Origin: Myxococcales bacterium
Lineage (GTDB): Bacteria; Myxococcota_A; Polyangia; Polyangiales; Ga0077539
Assembly: GCA_013298625.1 (NCBI GenBank)
Contig: JAAFIF010000065.1
Span: 1 to 56,714 of the forward strand
Direction of reading: 5' to 3'
DNA: 56,714 bases
Positions 1 to 9,571 of the stretch are shown one piece after another. Numbering within the stretch: the first letter of the stretch is position 1; the number at the start of each line of letters is the position of its first letter. The position numbers and the translations under genes were made by a program. The notes below the pieces were generated by a model. The model ran no database searches. It was given only the letters and a program-made list of their open reading frames with translations, and was not told the origin of the DNA.

Positions 1-7
1 CCCCAGA

Positions 8-52
8 GGGGGTCAGTTTTGGTGGCGTCAGGGGGTCAATATTGGTGGCGCC
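8..52. repeat. 23-nt tandem direct repeat, possible IS21-like element end
   Basis: Two adjacent units (8-30 and 31-52) share the pattern GGGGGTCA-n4-TTGGTGGCG with only a few mismatches. Short GGGTCA-type subterminal repeats are typical of the ends of IS21-family elements, whose transposase binds repeated motifs at each end. No istA or istB gene is visible because the window begins here, so this is only a suggestion that the edge of an element lies just outside. It could equally be an isolated intergenic repeat. Confidence 0.35.
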
Positions 53-62
53 CTACACGAGC

Positions 63-240
63 GTCGCTAGCGGCGGGTTTGCCAACCCGCCGTGGCGCGA
101 AGAGGGTGTTCATCGGGCTCTCGTTCTTCCGTCGCTAGCGGCGGGTTTGCCAACCCGCCGTGGCGCGAAGAGGCTTTTCACAGGGGCTCTCGCTCTTCAC
201 TCGTCGCTCTTGGCTGGTTCGCCAACTCGCCGTGGAGACG
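63..240. repeat. three tandem hairpin-forming repeat units
   Basis: A unit starting GTCGCTAGCGGCGGGTTTGC occurs at 63-106 and again, almost unchanged, at 131-174. A degenerate third unit lies at 203-240. The spacing is about 68-72 bp. Each intact unit contains the perfect palindrome CGGCGGGTT-TGCC-AACCCGCCG (71-92 in the first), and the third copy keeps only part of the stem. The array lies in the non-coding stretch 1-321, just past the 3' end of the VKOR gene. It looks like a REP-type array. It is not a CRISPR, because there are too few units and the spacers share sequence. Confidence 0.65.
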
Positions 241-321
241 ACCGCGTTTCACCAGGTCGTACGCTCATCGCTCTCGTCTCCGCTGGGCTCCTGTCGCGAA
301 CGCTCGCGTGCGAAGACTCGC

Positions 322-945
322 TCACCAGCGCGCGATCGTCGGACCCTGGTCGATCAAGCCCCGGCTCGCGAGCCACCACCACGCGAGGTTGATCGCCGCC
401 AGGGGCGTGATCGACGCGAACACGTGCGGGATCAGCTGCTGCCACGGGGCGTGCGGACCGCGGTGCTCGCGCGCTTCGCGGCGCCAGACGAGCAGCGCGG
501 CGGCGAAGGCCACGTAGGTGAAGACGTGGTTCCACGGGCAGAAGGGACAGAGGGCGGGGAGGTGGACGAGCAGCCACCAGAAGCGCAGCGTGAAGAGCGT
601 CGCGACGCCGAGCCAAAACGCGAGCGTGCGCGCGAGGTGCAGACGATGCTCGGGCCATCGCCGCGCGCCGACGAACCACCAGTACGCAGCGCCCACGAAG
701 AAGCCCAACCCCAGCGTCGCGTTGGGCACGAAGAACGCCCGCGCCTCGGGCGTCACGAGCACGCGATCGCAGTCGATGTTGGCCGTCCACGAGCAGAGCC
801 CAGTGTGGGGCGTCACCCACGGCGCTGGCAGCGCGTGCAGCGCGAGGTAGCGCCACGAGAGGTACACGCAGTCGAGCACGGCGACCGCGAGCGCGCTCGC
901 CAGGACGGTGTGTGAGCGCGATCGTGGAGCGGGGGTGTCGGTCAT
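322..945 (-). CDS. vitamin K epoxide reductase (VKOR) family membrane protein
   Basis: This 207-residue multi-span inner-membrane protein belongs to the VKOR family, the quinone-linked counterpart of DsbB that reoxidises periplasmic thiol oxidases. The diagnostic cysteines are present. C51 and C59 form the loop pair with CX7C spacing, and C133/C136 form the active-site CPFC motif next to a transmembrane segment. Hydrophobic helices lie at roughly 12-30, 72-93, 105-128 and 140-160, with one more near the C-terminus. The ATG at 945 was chosen because upstream in-frame sequence is Arg-rich and not protein-like. The gene is divergent from the unknown gene at 1024. No thioredoxin domain is fused, so a separate partner is expected; the triple thioredoxin protein at 45299-47323 is a candidate, by inference. 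Confidence 0.85.
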   Translation of the reverse strand: MTDTPAPRSRSHTVLASALAVAVLDCVYLSWRYLALHALPAPWVTPHTGLCSWTANIDCDRVLVTPEARAFFVPNATLGLGFFVGAAYWWFVGARRWPEHRLHLARTLAFWLGVATLFTLRFWWLLVHLPALCPFCPWNHVFTYVAFAAALLVWRREAREHRGPHAPWQQLIPHVFASITPLAAINLAWWWLASRGLIDQGPTIARW

Positions 946-1023
946 CGCAGCGGTCCGACGGTACGACGGTTGCGCGCGATGTTCAGTGTTCGATGCGCGG
1001 GCGCGCTGGCATCGTGCCGGACG

Positions 1024-2247
1024 ATGGCTGGAAAACCGACAGCTCCATTCGCGCTCGCCGACGGAGTCACGCTGAGAAAGAACATCGAGCTCGGCTCCGT
1101 GAGCGACCTCTCGCTCTCTGCCGACGCGAGCATCGCCGCGCTTGCGGCCGCGACTTGGAAGCACCGTGAGCTCTCGCTGCTCGAGCTCGCGACGGGAGAG
1201 CGCACCGCGATGATCCCAGCCGCGGGCGTCCAGCCGATGTACGAGCTGCCCGTGTGGTCCACGGACGGGGCGCGTTGGGCGGTCAGCGCGGCGCAGTGGA
1301 GCGATCAAGAGCAGCGGGGGCTCGTGACGGTGGGCGAGCTCGGCGCGAGCGCTCCGCTGTGCACCATCGAGACGCCAGCCTACTCGTGGTGCACCCGCAA
1401 CAACCAGCGACGCCCGTCGCCGTTGCTCTCGTGGGAGCCCGACGGCAGCGGGCTCGTGCAGCGCTCGATCCGTCGGGACGATCGCAACGCGATCATCGCG
1501 ATCGACCTGAAGAAACGCAGCGCCGACGCGCTGTGGCTCCACGAGGACGAGTGCGATGTGATGGCCCAGGCCGTCGGCGAAGATCGCTCTCGTTACGCGC
1601 TCTGCGCGAGCCCGGGGACGCGGGGGGGCCTCGCTCGGTACGCTGCGGGCGCCGCGAAGCCGAGCGAGCGATGGGAGTGGGTCTTCGGCGGCCAGCTCGT
1701 GGCGACGGCCAGCGGGCTGTGGGCGCTCGGGTACAGCGGGTACGGGTTCTTTCTCGGGCCGGGGGCCGCTCGCCCTGTGCAGCGCGCGCGCAAAGAGCGC
1801 GAGGCGCGGCGTCGGACGCTCGCTGCGCGGGCGAAGACAAAGTGGGACGTCGAGTACATCACCGACGGGATTGCCCAGCACATCGACCCGACGTCGAGCG
1901 TGATCGTTCGACAGACGCGAAGCACCTACGCCAGCGTTGATGGGGATCCCACGCCGACCGAAGGCGTGCGCTGCTTCGAGACCGAGCTGCTGTGGGAGAG
2001 CACGGACGCCTCGAGCCTCGACCGAAGCACGGACGAGCTCGTCGTGTCCGACGGCGTCGCGGTGTGGAAGTGGTCGCTCACCAAGAAGGGCGTCGAGCGC
2101 GCGTTGCTGATCGACGACCTGCAGCGATGCACGCACCGCAACGCCAGGATCACTGCGATTTCTGCGGCCAATCGAACGCTCGCCGTCGTGTGGAAGAAGG
2201 ACGCCGTCGGCGAGCGCTGCGTGCTCTCGATCTTCACCGTGCGCTGA
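1024..2247 (+). CDS. hypothetical protein, possible beta-propeller
   Basis: This protein of about 407 residues has no family I can name. It shows recurring short beta-rich segments such as LSLSADASIAALAA, PVWSTDGARWAVSA and SWEPDGSG, spaced like the blades of a TolB/WD40-type propeller. No signal peptide is evident from the ATG at 1024. In-frame starts at 970 (TTG) and 979 (ATG) would add 15-18 residues, and none has a clear ribosome binding site. It ends 12 bp before the convergent SNF2 helicase gene. Codon use is like the neighbours. The gene is probably real, but its function is unknown. Confidence 0.65.
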   Translation: MAGKPTAPFALADGVTLRKNIELGSVSDLSLSADASIAALAAATWKHRELSLLELATGERTAMIPAAGVQPMYELPVWSTDGARWAVSAAQWSDQEQRGLVTVGELGASAPLCTIETPAYSWCTRNNQRRPSPLLSWEPDGSGLVQRSIRRDDRNAIIAIDLKKRSADALWLHEDECDVMAQAVGEDRSRYALCASPGTRGGLARYAAGAAKPSERWEWVFGGQLVATASGLWALGYSGYGFFLGPGAARPVQRARKEREARRRTLAARAKTKWDVEYITDGIAQHIDPTSSVIVRQTRSTYASVDGDPTPTEGVRCFETELLWESTDASSLDRSTDELVVSDGVAVWKWSLTKKGVERALLIDDLQRCTHRNARITAISAANRTLAVVWKKDAVGERCVLSIFTVR

Positions 2248-2259
2248 CCGACGCGCGCG

Positions 2260-5200
2260 CTATTTCTTCGCCGCGCGTTTGGCTCGCGCGGGCTTGCTCG
2301 GGATCGCCGTCGGCGTCGGCGCTGTTGCCGCCGCAGAGAGTGCCTCGGGGAGCGGGTCGGGCTCGATGGAGGTTCCGTCGGACTCGCTGAGCAACATGCG
2401 CACGTCGTCTTCGCTCAGCCCCGAGAGGGCGCCGGTCTGCTCGCGCACGACCGCGTCGGCGAGCTCTTTCTTGTGCGCCTTCAAGCGCTGGATCTTCTCT
2501 TCGACCGAGCCCTCGCTGACGAGGCGATAGACCGTGACTTTGCGCGTCTGTCCCATGCGGTGGGCGCGGTCGGTGGCTTGCTCTTCGACGGCGGGGTTCC
2601 ACCACGGGTCGAGGTGGATCACCGTGTCGGCGGCGGTGAGGTTGAGCCCGGTTCCACCGGCTTTGAGCGAGATGAGAAACAGCGGCGCGTCGCCCTCTTG
2701 AAAGTCTCGCACGCGCTGGTCGCGGTTGGTGGTCGTGCCGTCGAGGTAGACATAGCGGATCCCCTCGCGGTCGAGGTCTTCGCGCCACAGGCTCAGCAGC
2801 GAGACGAACTGCGAAAACACCAGCGCGCGTCGCCCTTCGCGCACGAGGTCGCGCACGAGCTCCAAGAACGCCTCGCGCTTGCCGCTCGCCTTCGTGTGCG
2901 CCGCGTCCACCAGCATCGGGTCGCAGGCGACCTGCCGCAGCCGCAAGAGCGCTGTCAGCACGTTGAGCGCGCTCGCGCCCATGCCCTTCGCGCGCACGTC
3001 GCGCTCGACGTCCTCGCGCAAGAGCGCGGCCATTCCGTCGTACAGGCTCCGCTGCTTGGCCGTCATCGCGACGACGCGGGTGATCTCTTCTTTCTCGGGC
3101 AGCTCGCGCAGCACTTCGCGCTTGGTGCGTCGAAGCACGAACGGGCGCGTGATGGTCCGCAGTCGCGCCGCGGACAGGTCGTCGCGGTTGGCGATGGGCC
3201 TCGCGTAGCGCTGCTCGAAGTCCCTCGCGCTGCCGAGCATCGTCGGGTTGACCAGGTCGAGGATCGCCCACAGCTCGCCGAGGTGGTTCTCGACGGGCGT
3301 CCCCGTGAGGGCGAGGCGCGTGCCGGCGCGCAGCGAGCGGGCGCTCTCGGCGGTGACGCTCGCGGCGTTCTTCAGAAACTGCGCTTCGTCGAAGATCACC
3401 GCGCGAAAATCGACGGCGCCGAGCGCGCTCGCGTCGGTGCGCAAGAGCGCGTAGCTCGTGACGAGCACGTCCCACTCCGACGCGTTGGCGAGCAAATCTC
3501 CTCGCTGCGCGCCGTGCATCACCGCGGCCCGCAGCCCCGGCGCGAACCGCTCGCACTCGCGCACCCAGTTGCCGAGCACGGACGACGGCGCGACCACCAA
3601 CGTGGGCTTCGCGCCCTCGCGCGCCTTGCGCTCGCTGAGGTACGCGAGCGTGGTCACTGTCTTTCCGAGGCCCATGTCGTCGGCCAGGACGCCGCCCACG
3701 CCGAGCTCGTCGAGAAACTGCAGCCACGCGAGGCCCGCTTCTTGGTACGGCCGCAGCGTGCACTGAAGGCCCGGCGCGACCCTTGGCGACGGCGCGACCG
3801 AGACCGCGCGCAGCCGCTCGCGCACCCGCGAGGCTGCCTCGTCGAGTGTGACGTCCGCGCCGTCCGCGAGGCGATCGACGCGCCCCAGCGAGAAGCGAGA
3901 GAGCTTCGTCGGCCCCTCGGGGCCGAGCAGCTCGAGCAGCTCGACGCCGGACTCGCGCACGACGTCGGTGATCTCTGCGAGCGTCCCGTCGTCGAGGGCG
4001 ATCCACCGTCGTCGCGCGGCGAGCGCGGCGCGGATCATCGCGCGGTCGATCGAGACGTCGTCCGCAGAGAAGCGCGCGTCGAGCTCGAACCAGTCTTGCT
4101 TGAACGACACCTTCGCCTTGGCTTTGACCGATCGACGCACGAGCGCGCCCTCGAGCCCCTCGGCGATGCTCACGCGAATCGGCGGCTCTCCGCCTGCGCG
4201 CAGCGCGGGGATCTGCGCGCACCACACGCGCGCGGCGTCGTCGTCGACGGCGGTGAAGCACTGGGCCTCGGCGCTCCATCGCAAGGGGCCCTCGCGCACG
4301 CGGTCGAACGCGGCGCGCTCGGCGTCGAGGTCGCGTACGCTGTCGGGCGTCGCGGGCTCGTCGGGCCCGAGCGCGAACTCGCCAGCGCTGTACTTGCCGT
4401 GCAGCGTCGCGCGGATGTCCAGCGGCGAGCCCTCGATGCGCAAGGTGAGCTCTGGGCGCTCGGCGCCCGCGAGGCCGAGCTGATGGCGCGAGGGCGGGGC
4501 GAGCCCCACGTCGCGACCGAAGCGGCGGAGCCGCGCGTAGAAGCGCTCGAGCTTCTCGGGCGCCGACGGAATCTCGAGCGGCGCGAGCCGCGTGCTGCGC
4601 AGCACGAGCCCCGCGTCGACGCCGGGCGCGGGGAAGATCTTTCTCCTCCCGACGTCCACCATCACCGAGTTGGGCCCAGGAAAGAACCATTGGCTCTTCG
4701 CGCTCGAGGGCAGCGGCGTCCCGTCTTCGCACCGCCACGCGAGCGTCACGCCGCGCACCGCGCGCGGGGGACGGACGCGGTTGTTCGCGTCGAACTCGAT
4801 CGTGGAGGTCTTCACGTGCTCGTCGATCGTGAGCGAGAGCTGCGCGGCGCGCGGGTCGTGCGCGAGCTGCTGGCCGCCCTTGGTGAGCTCGATCGGGTGC
4901 TCGCGCAGCGCGTGCAGGACGATGGCCCCAGTGGCGCCTGTGAAGGCCAGGGACTTGCGGGTCCCTTTGTGCGGATCGGCGAGGGCGACGAGCCCTTCGA
5001 AGGGCTCGCGCAGGCGAAGCGAGGCGAGCTCGCGCGGGTCGATGCGGGCTTTCTCGCCCTGTTTTCGCAGAGAGAGCAAGAGCACGTGCTCGCCGTCCGC
5101 GTAGGCTTCGGTGAAGTCCACGGAGGCGATGATGGGGGCGTCGACGAAGGTCTTTCCGCCGCTGAACCAGCGGGCGAGCTCGGCTTCTTCGTCGAGCTCG

Positions 5201-5616
5201 TCGATGACGGCCCGTCGTGTGTTCGTCGCGTCGGTGTTGAGCGCTTGCAGATCGATCGCGGCGTCGTCGAGCACGCGCTTTCGCAACGTGCTGCAAAACG
5301 CCAGGTCGAACACGAGCGACGCCATGTGCTCGCACGCCGAGTAGCGGCTCGGCAGGCAAGAGCATCCCCAGGTGAACCCCTCGGGCGTCAGTCGAAACAC
5401 GGTCTTCACCGCGGAGACGTCGCGCCCCGAGCGCACGCGCGCCGAGACGCTGAGCGTCGCGCCTCCGCTGCTCTCGGGGATCTCTGCGTACAGCACGCGG
5501 TGGCCGCGGACCGCCGCGAGGGCCCACGGCCCGAGGGTGCGAGCGGTGCTGGGAGAGAACTCCAAGCGTAGGGCGTCGAGCAGCGCGCGGGCTCGAGAGC
5601 GAGGGTCGTCCGTCAT
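2260..5616 (-). CDS. SNF2-family DEAD/DEAH helicase with N-terminal SWIM zinc finger
   Basis: This 1118-residue SWI2/SNF2 ATPase is predicted to translocate on double-stranded DNA or remodel nucleoprotein. A SWIM zinc finger lies near the N-terminus (C85-x-C87-x7-C95-x-H97). A long middle region follows, then the two RecA-like lobes: Walker A DDMGLGKT near residue 645, the DEAQ box near 740, the TGTPVEN motif after it, and the C-terminal lobe with SLKAGGTGLNL, DPWWNP and the arginine-finger motif ATDRAHRMGQ. The tail is basic (AKRAAKK). The length and SWIM-plus-SNF2 order match a common bacterial subfamily often annotated as DEAD/DEAH box helicase. The ATG at 5616 follows a weak AAGAAG. No restriction or defence partner lies beside it, so a housekeeping DNA role is as likely as defence. 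Confidence 0.92.
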   Translation of the reverse strand: MTDDPRSRARALLDALRLEFSPSTARTLGPWALAAVRGHRVLYAEIPESSGGATLSVSARVRSGRDVSAVKTVFRLTPEGFTWGCSCLPSRYSACEHMASLVFDLAFCSTLRKRVLDDAAIDLQALNTDATNTRRAVIDELDEEAELARWFSGGKTFVDAPIIASVDFTEAYADGEHVLLLSLRKQGEKARIDPRELASLRLREPFEGLVALADPHKGTRKSLAFTGATGAIVLHALREHPIELTKGGQQLAHDPRAAQLSLTIDEHVKTSTIEFDANNRVRPPRAVRGVTLAWRCEDGTPLPSSAKSQWFFPGPNSVMVDVGRRKIFPAPGVDAGLVLRSTRLAPLEIPSAPEKLERFYARLRRFGRDVGLAPPSRHQLGLAGAERPELTLRIEGSPLDIRATLHGKYSAGEFALGPDEPATPDSVRDLDAERAAFDRVREGPLRWSAEAQCFTAVDDDAARVWCAQIPALRAGGEPPIRVSIAEGLEGALVRRSVKAKAKVSFKQDWFELDARFSADDVSIDRAMIRAALAARRRWIALDDGTLAEITDVVRESGVELLELLGPEGPTKLSRFSLGRVDRLADGADVTLDEAASRVRERLRAVSVAPSPRVAPGLQCTLRPYQEAGLAWLQFLDELGVGGVLADDMGLGKTVTTLAYLSERKAREGAKPTLVVAPSSVLGNWVRECERFAPGLRAAVMHGAQRGDLLANASEWDVLVTSYALLRTDASALGAVDFRAVIFDEAQFLKNAASVTAESARSLRAGTRLALTGTPVENHLGELWAILDLVNPTMLGSARDFEQRYARPIANRDDLSAARLRTITRPFVLRRTKREVLRELPEKEEITRVVAMTAKQRSLYDGMAALLREDVERDVRAKGMGASALNVLTALLRLRQVACDPMLVDAAHTKASGKREAFLELVRDLVREGRRALVFSQFVSLLSLWREDLDREGIRYVYLDGTTTNRDQRVRDFQEGDAPLFLISLKAGGTGLNLTAADTVIHLDPWWNPAVEEQATDRAHRMGQTRKVTVYRLVSEGSVEEKIQRLKAHKKELADAVVREQTGALSGLSEDDVRMLLSESDGTSIEPDPLPEALSAAATAPTPTAIPSKPARAKRAAKK

Positions 5617-5763
5617 CGTCTTCTTGCAAGCGGCGAGGCTGTCGATCGTCGTGCGCGCCCCGGACAGAACGACCGCCGCCAGCGCAGATCCGTCACCGCC
5701 ACGCGGGCACTATTGCACAGCACGACGGCGCTTCGCGACACTGCGCTCAGCGCGCCGCGCTCG

Positions 5764-8700
5764 TCACAGCCCGAAGACGGGCACCGGCGTCGCGGAGCTG
5801 GTCATCACGGGGATTCCGAGCTGGTTGAGGCTGTTGTTGCCCCAGCACAGGATCGCGCGCGCGCCCTGGCGGATGCACGCGTGCGCGTCGCCTGCGGCGA
5901 TGGCGTCCGCGGCGATCGCGTCGCGCACGAGAATGGGCGTCGAGCGCCAGTTGCCCACCGCGTCGGCGCCGAGCTGCCGCGCGCCGTTGTCGCCCCAGCA
6001 CGCGACGACGCCGGTCGCGCGACGAGCGCACGCGAAGTCGTTGCCGAGCGCGAGGCCGAGCGCGTCGGAGATCGCCATCACGGGGGACGCCGTCGGCTGA
6101 TCGTCGTTGGCGCCGTTGCCGAGGCGACCCGCCGCGCCGCTGCCCCAGCAGGCGACGGTGCCGTTCGAGCGACGGGCGCACGAAGAGGTCGACGAGGCCG
6201 CGACGTCGACGGCGTCGACGAGGTTGATCGCGACGGTGGGCGTGGAGCGCATGTTGCCTCGCGTCCCGTCGCCGATCTGGCCAAACGCGTTGTTGCCCCA
6301 GCACAGCACCGGCGGTCGCCCGTCGATCGTCGGCGCGAGCCGCGCGCATGAGTGCTCTTGCCCGGCAGAGATCGACTGCACGCGCGTGAGCGCGCCCGCG
6401 CCCAACCCCGTGACTTGCGCGGGCAGCAGTCGAGCGATCATCGAGTTGTCGCCGAGCTGTCCGCGGCTGTTGTTTCCCCAGCAAAAGACCAGGCCGCTGG
6501 CTCTCAGCGCGCACGCGTGCTCGGGGCCGGCCGTGATTTGCACGGCGTCGGTGAGCGCGGTGACCGGCGTCGGTGTGAGGCGGCGCAGGGTCGAGCCGTC
6601 ACCGATTTGCCCCGAGTTGTTCGAACCCCAACAAACAACAGCGCCGTTCGCTCGACGCGCGCACGCGTAGGACGCGCCGGCTTCGATCTCGACCGCGTCG
6701 CTGATGCCCGAGACGCGGGTGGGGGTGGGTCTGTTGATCACTGTACCGTCCCCGATCTGGCCCGAGCTGTTGCCGCCCCAGCAGAGGACTTCGCCCGTGT
6801 TGCGTCGGGCGCACGAGAAGTCTTTGCCTGCTGTGACCTCGGCCGCGCTCGAGTTGCCGACGACCGCGACGGGGGTCAATCGTCGCGTGACGGTGTCGTC
6901 GCCGAGCGTCCCGTTGCGGTTGTTTCCCCAGCAAACGATCTGATCGAACGCCTTGCGCGCGCAGGTGTGCGACGCGCCCGAGGCGATCTCGGTCGCGCCG
7001 CTCAAGCCCGCGACGGCCACGGGGAGCAGCGAGCTTACGGCCGCGTCGTTGCCGAGCTGGCCGCTGTTGTTCTGGCCCCAGCACACGACGAACCCGTCCG
7101 GTCGGCGCGCGCAGGTGTGCTCGGCGCCCGCGCTGATCTCCAGCGCGACGACCGGCCCGATGACGACCGCCGGCATGTCGCGGCGCATCGTGTTTCCGTT
7201 GCCGAGCTGCCCTGCGGTGTTGTCTCCCCAGCACAAAACGACGTTCGTGCCGTTGCGATAGCAGGTGTGGTTGTTGCCCGCTTCGATCTCGCGGGCGTCG
7301 GTGATGCCGCGCACGTCCACGGGCATCGCGCTCATGGGACCGCCCCCCGACAGCTGACTGAAGGTGTTGTCACCCCAGCACTGCATCGTCCCGTTCGAGA
7401 TCCTCGCGCAGGTGTGTTGCGCGCCCGCGGTGATCTCGACGGCGTTGCTCACGCGCGCGACGGCGACGGGGACGAAGCGCGACGCGATGCCTCCGTCGCC
7501 GAGCTGTCCGCGGGCGTTGTTGCCCCAGCACGCGACGGTGCCGTTCGCGCGGCGCGCGCACGCGTGGCCGACGCCGAGCGCGATCTCTACGGCGTCGGTG
7601 ATCCCCGAGACCGGCGCCGCCGTGCTGTGCGGCGTGGTCGTCCCGTCGCCGAGCTGCCCAAAGCCGTTGCTGCCCCAGCACAGCACCTCGCCGTTGCGGC
7701 GCAACGCGCACGAGAAGCTCCCGCGCGTGGCGATCTGCGCGGCGTCGGTGAGCCCGCTGACCCACGTCGGGCTCGTGCGGTTGATCAGGGTTCCGTCTCC
7801 GACCTGACCGCTGTTGTTGAGGCCCCAGCAGTAGCCTCGGCCGCTCGCGCTGCGCGCGCAGGTCGTCTGATCGCCCGCAGCGATCCCCACGGCGCGCGAG
7901 TCCGTGCACAGTCCGTCGACGCAGCTCGAGCCGTCCAAGCAGCGCACGCCGCAGCCGCCGCAGTTGTTTGGGTCCGTCGCCTTCACGCTCTCGCAGCCGT
8001 TGCGCGAGTCGCCGTCGCAGTTCTGCCGACCCAACACGCACGTCGCGATCTGGCAGAGGTTTCCGCCGGTGCACACGCCGTAGCCCGTCAGCTCTTGCTC
8101 TCCCCGACCGTTGATCGATCCGTGAACGCACGTCGGCTCGTCGGTGCTCCCGTCGCAGTCGTCGTCGATGCCGTTGCACATCTCCATCACCGCCGTGTTG
8201 CGCTGGCACGTGATGCCGCCGGCGCCGCACACGTTGGTGCCCGTGGCACAGCGGCCGACGCCCACGCTTCCGCTGCACATCGTCCCGACGCGGGCGTCCG
8301 AGCTGCCGTCGACGGTGCTCGGGTCGCAATCATTGTCGATCGTGTCGCACAGCTCTGCGAGTCGCGGCGCTTGCCCAGCGGAGCTGTCGTTGCAGTCCGT
8401 GGTCCCCGCGCCGGGCGTGACGTTGGTGAAGTTCGCGGGGCACCGGCCGCGGGCGACCCGCGCTTCGTCGGGGCACACCGCGCGCAGCGTCGCGCCGGCC
8501 GCGGCGAAGCCGTCGTTGTCACCGTCGGGATAGCAGCGGATCGTGAGCCCTTCGTCGACGAGCTCGTTGCAGTCGTTGTCGCGGCCGTCGCACACCTCGA
8601 CGCCGGTGGGCCTCGCTGAGCAAGCGCTCCACACGGAGCCCATTCCGGCGAGCGAGCACGTCTCGACGCCCTGACTGCTGCAGCACGCGCGGGTGTCGCC

Positions 8701-9555
8701 TACGCGAAGGCACCCGCAGTCTTCTTCGGCCACGCCGTTGCAGTTCTCGTCGACGCTGCCCGCGCTGTCGCACACCTCGCGCGCTGCGGGAGAAATCGAG
8801 GCGATCGTGTCGTTGCAGTCGCCGGTGCTGAGCGCGTACCCCATCGGCGCGCTGCAGCCGCGGACGACGTCGGTGCCCATGGCGTTGCGGTCGCCGAAGC
8901 CATCACCGTCGCGGTCGCGATAAAACGTGAGCTCGAGTCCCTCGTCGCGCAGCGCGTCGCAGTCGTCGTCGAGCCCGTTGCAGATCTCGTTGGCCCCAGG
9001 AAACCGCGTCCCGCCGCCGGCGGCGGGGTCGTCGGCGCAGTCCGTTCCGCGGACCTCGGTGGCGCTGACGATCACGCGGTTGACGCTGAGGGTCGAGCGC
9101 GCGTCGCCTGCGTCCGGGTCGACGCCTGCGTCCGCGATGGGCGCGGCTGCTTCGCAGCGCACGGTCGTCCCCGCGACGACTCGGTTGAAGCACTGCGCGC
9201 TCGGAAACTCGTCTTCGTCCCGGTCTCCGTCCCCGCCGCGGCCGCTCACGGTGACCTCTGCGACCGTGCACGGGTCGCAGTCTTCGTCGGTCCCGTTGTT
9301 GTCGCAGACCTCACGAATCCCTGGGTGAATCCTGGGATTGTTGTCGTCACAGTCGTCTCCGCCGCATTGCGCCGACGGGTGACCGTCGTTGTCTTGATCG
9401 ACGCACACGCCCTGGTCCAACGTGGCGCCGTCCACCGCGGATTCGCTGTCCATCGCGCTGTCGCTGCCCGCGTCGGTCGCGGGCGAGGGCGGCGCGCACG
9501 CAGCGCTCAGCGTGAACAGTGGAAGCAAAGCGAGCAGCCATCGCAAGTTCGGCAT
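5764..9555 (-). CDS. lipoprotein with MopE-type Cys/Asp repeats and 14 RCC1 repeats
   Basis: This 1263-residue exported lipoprotein has a signal peptide (MPNLRWLLALLPLFTLSAAC) ending in a lipobox Cys. About residues 40-540 are MopE-type putative metal-binding segments (repeated D-x-D-x-DG, DCDD and NGxDxDCD motifs). From about 545 to the end there are 14 RCC1-like repeats of about 50 residues, each with a CWGxNxxGQLGDG-type core and a CAR motif. RCC1 repeats usually form seven-bladed propellers, so 14 would make two domains. The ATG at 9555 is preferred over a GTG at 9573 because AGGAGA lies 9-10 nt upstream of it. Function is unknown, probably surface adhesion or binding, as in many myxobacterial proteins of this type. 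The cysteines imply folding in an oxidising compartment. Confidence 0.88.
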   Translation of the reverse strand: MPNLRWLLALLPLFTLSAACAPPSPATDAGSDSAMDSESAVDGATLDQGVCVDQDNDGHPSAQCGGDDCDDNNPRIHPGIREVCDNNGTDEDCDPCTVAEVTVSGRGGDGDRDEDEFPSAQCFNRVVAGTTVRCEAAAPIADAGVDPDAGDARSTLSVNRVIVSATEVRGTDCADDPAAGGGTRFPGANEICNGLDDDCDALRDEGLELTFYRDRDGDGFGDRNAMGTDVVRGCSAPMGYALSTGDCNDTIASISPAAREVCDSAGSVDENCNGVAEEDCGCLRVGDTRACCSSQGVETCSLAGMGSVWSACSARPTGVEVCDGRDNDCNELVDEGLTIRCYPDGDNDGFAAAGATLRAVCPDEARVARGRCPANFTNVTPGAGTTDCNDSSAGQAPRLAELCDTIDNDCDPSTVDGSSDARVGTMCSGSVGVGRCATGTNVCGAGGITCQRNTAVMEMCNGIDDDCDGSTDEPTCVHGSINGRGEQELTGYGVCTGGNLCQIATCVLGRQNCDGDSRNGCESVKATDPNNCGGCGVRCLDGSSCVDGLCTDSRAVGIAAGDQTTCARSASGRGYCWGLNNSGQVGDGTLINRTSPTWVSGLTDAAQIATRGSFSCALRRNGEVLCWGSNGFGQLGDGTTTPHSTAAPVSGITDAVEIALGVGHACARRANGTVACWGNNARGQLGDGGIASRFVPVAVARVSNAVEITAGAQHTCARISNGTMQCWGDNTFSQLSGGGPMSAMPVDVRGITDAREIEAGNNHTCYRNGTNVVLCWGDNTAGQLGNGNTMRRDMPAVVIGPVVALEISAGAEHTCARRPDGFVVCWGQNNSGQLGNDAAVSSLLPVAVAGLSGATEIASGASHTCARKAFDQIVCWGNNRNGTLGDDTVTRRLTPVAVVGNSSAAEVTAGKDFSCARRNTGEVLCWGGNSSGQIGDGTVINRPTPTRVSGISDAVEIEAGASYACARRANGAVVCWGSNNSGQIGDGSTLRRLTPTPVTALTDAVQITAGPEHACALRASGLVFCWGNNSRGQLGDNSMIARLLPAQVTGLGAGALTRVQSISAGQEHSCARLAPTIDGRPPVLCWGNNAFGQIGDGTRGNMRSTPTVAINLVDAVDVAASSTSSCARRSNGTVACWGSGAAGRLGNGANDDQPTASPVMAISDALGLALGNDFACARRATGVVACWGDNGARQLGADAVGNWRSTPILVRDAIAADAIAAGDAHACIRQGARAILCWGNNSLNQLGIPVMTSSATPVPVFGL

Positions 9556-9564
9556 CGAACGGTT

Positions 9565-9571
9565 TCTCCTC
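9565..9571 (-). promoter_or_regulatory. ribosome binding site deciding the start at 9555
   Basis: Minus-strand GAGGAGA precedes the ATG at 9555 by about 9 nt. It would lie inside the coding sequence if the longer GTG start at 9573 were used. It therefore supports the shorter protein, which also begins directly with a clean lipoprotein signal peptide. Confidence 0.7.

Noticed and set aside
63..240. CRISPR array
   Set aside because: Only three units, one degenerate; units are themselves palindromic and the spacers share sequence.
2234..5629. 1131-residue minus-strand ORF overlapping the SNF2 gene, and a 1032-residue plus-strand ORF at 2473-5571
   Set aside because: Both are Arg/Ala-rich with no motifs; they are compositional shadows of the helicase in other frames.
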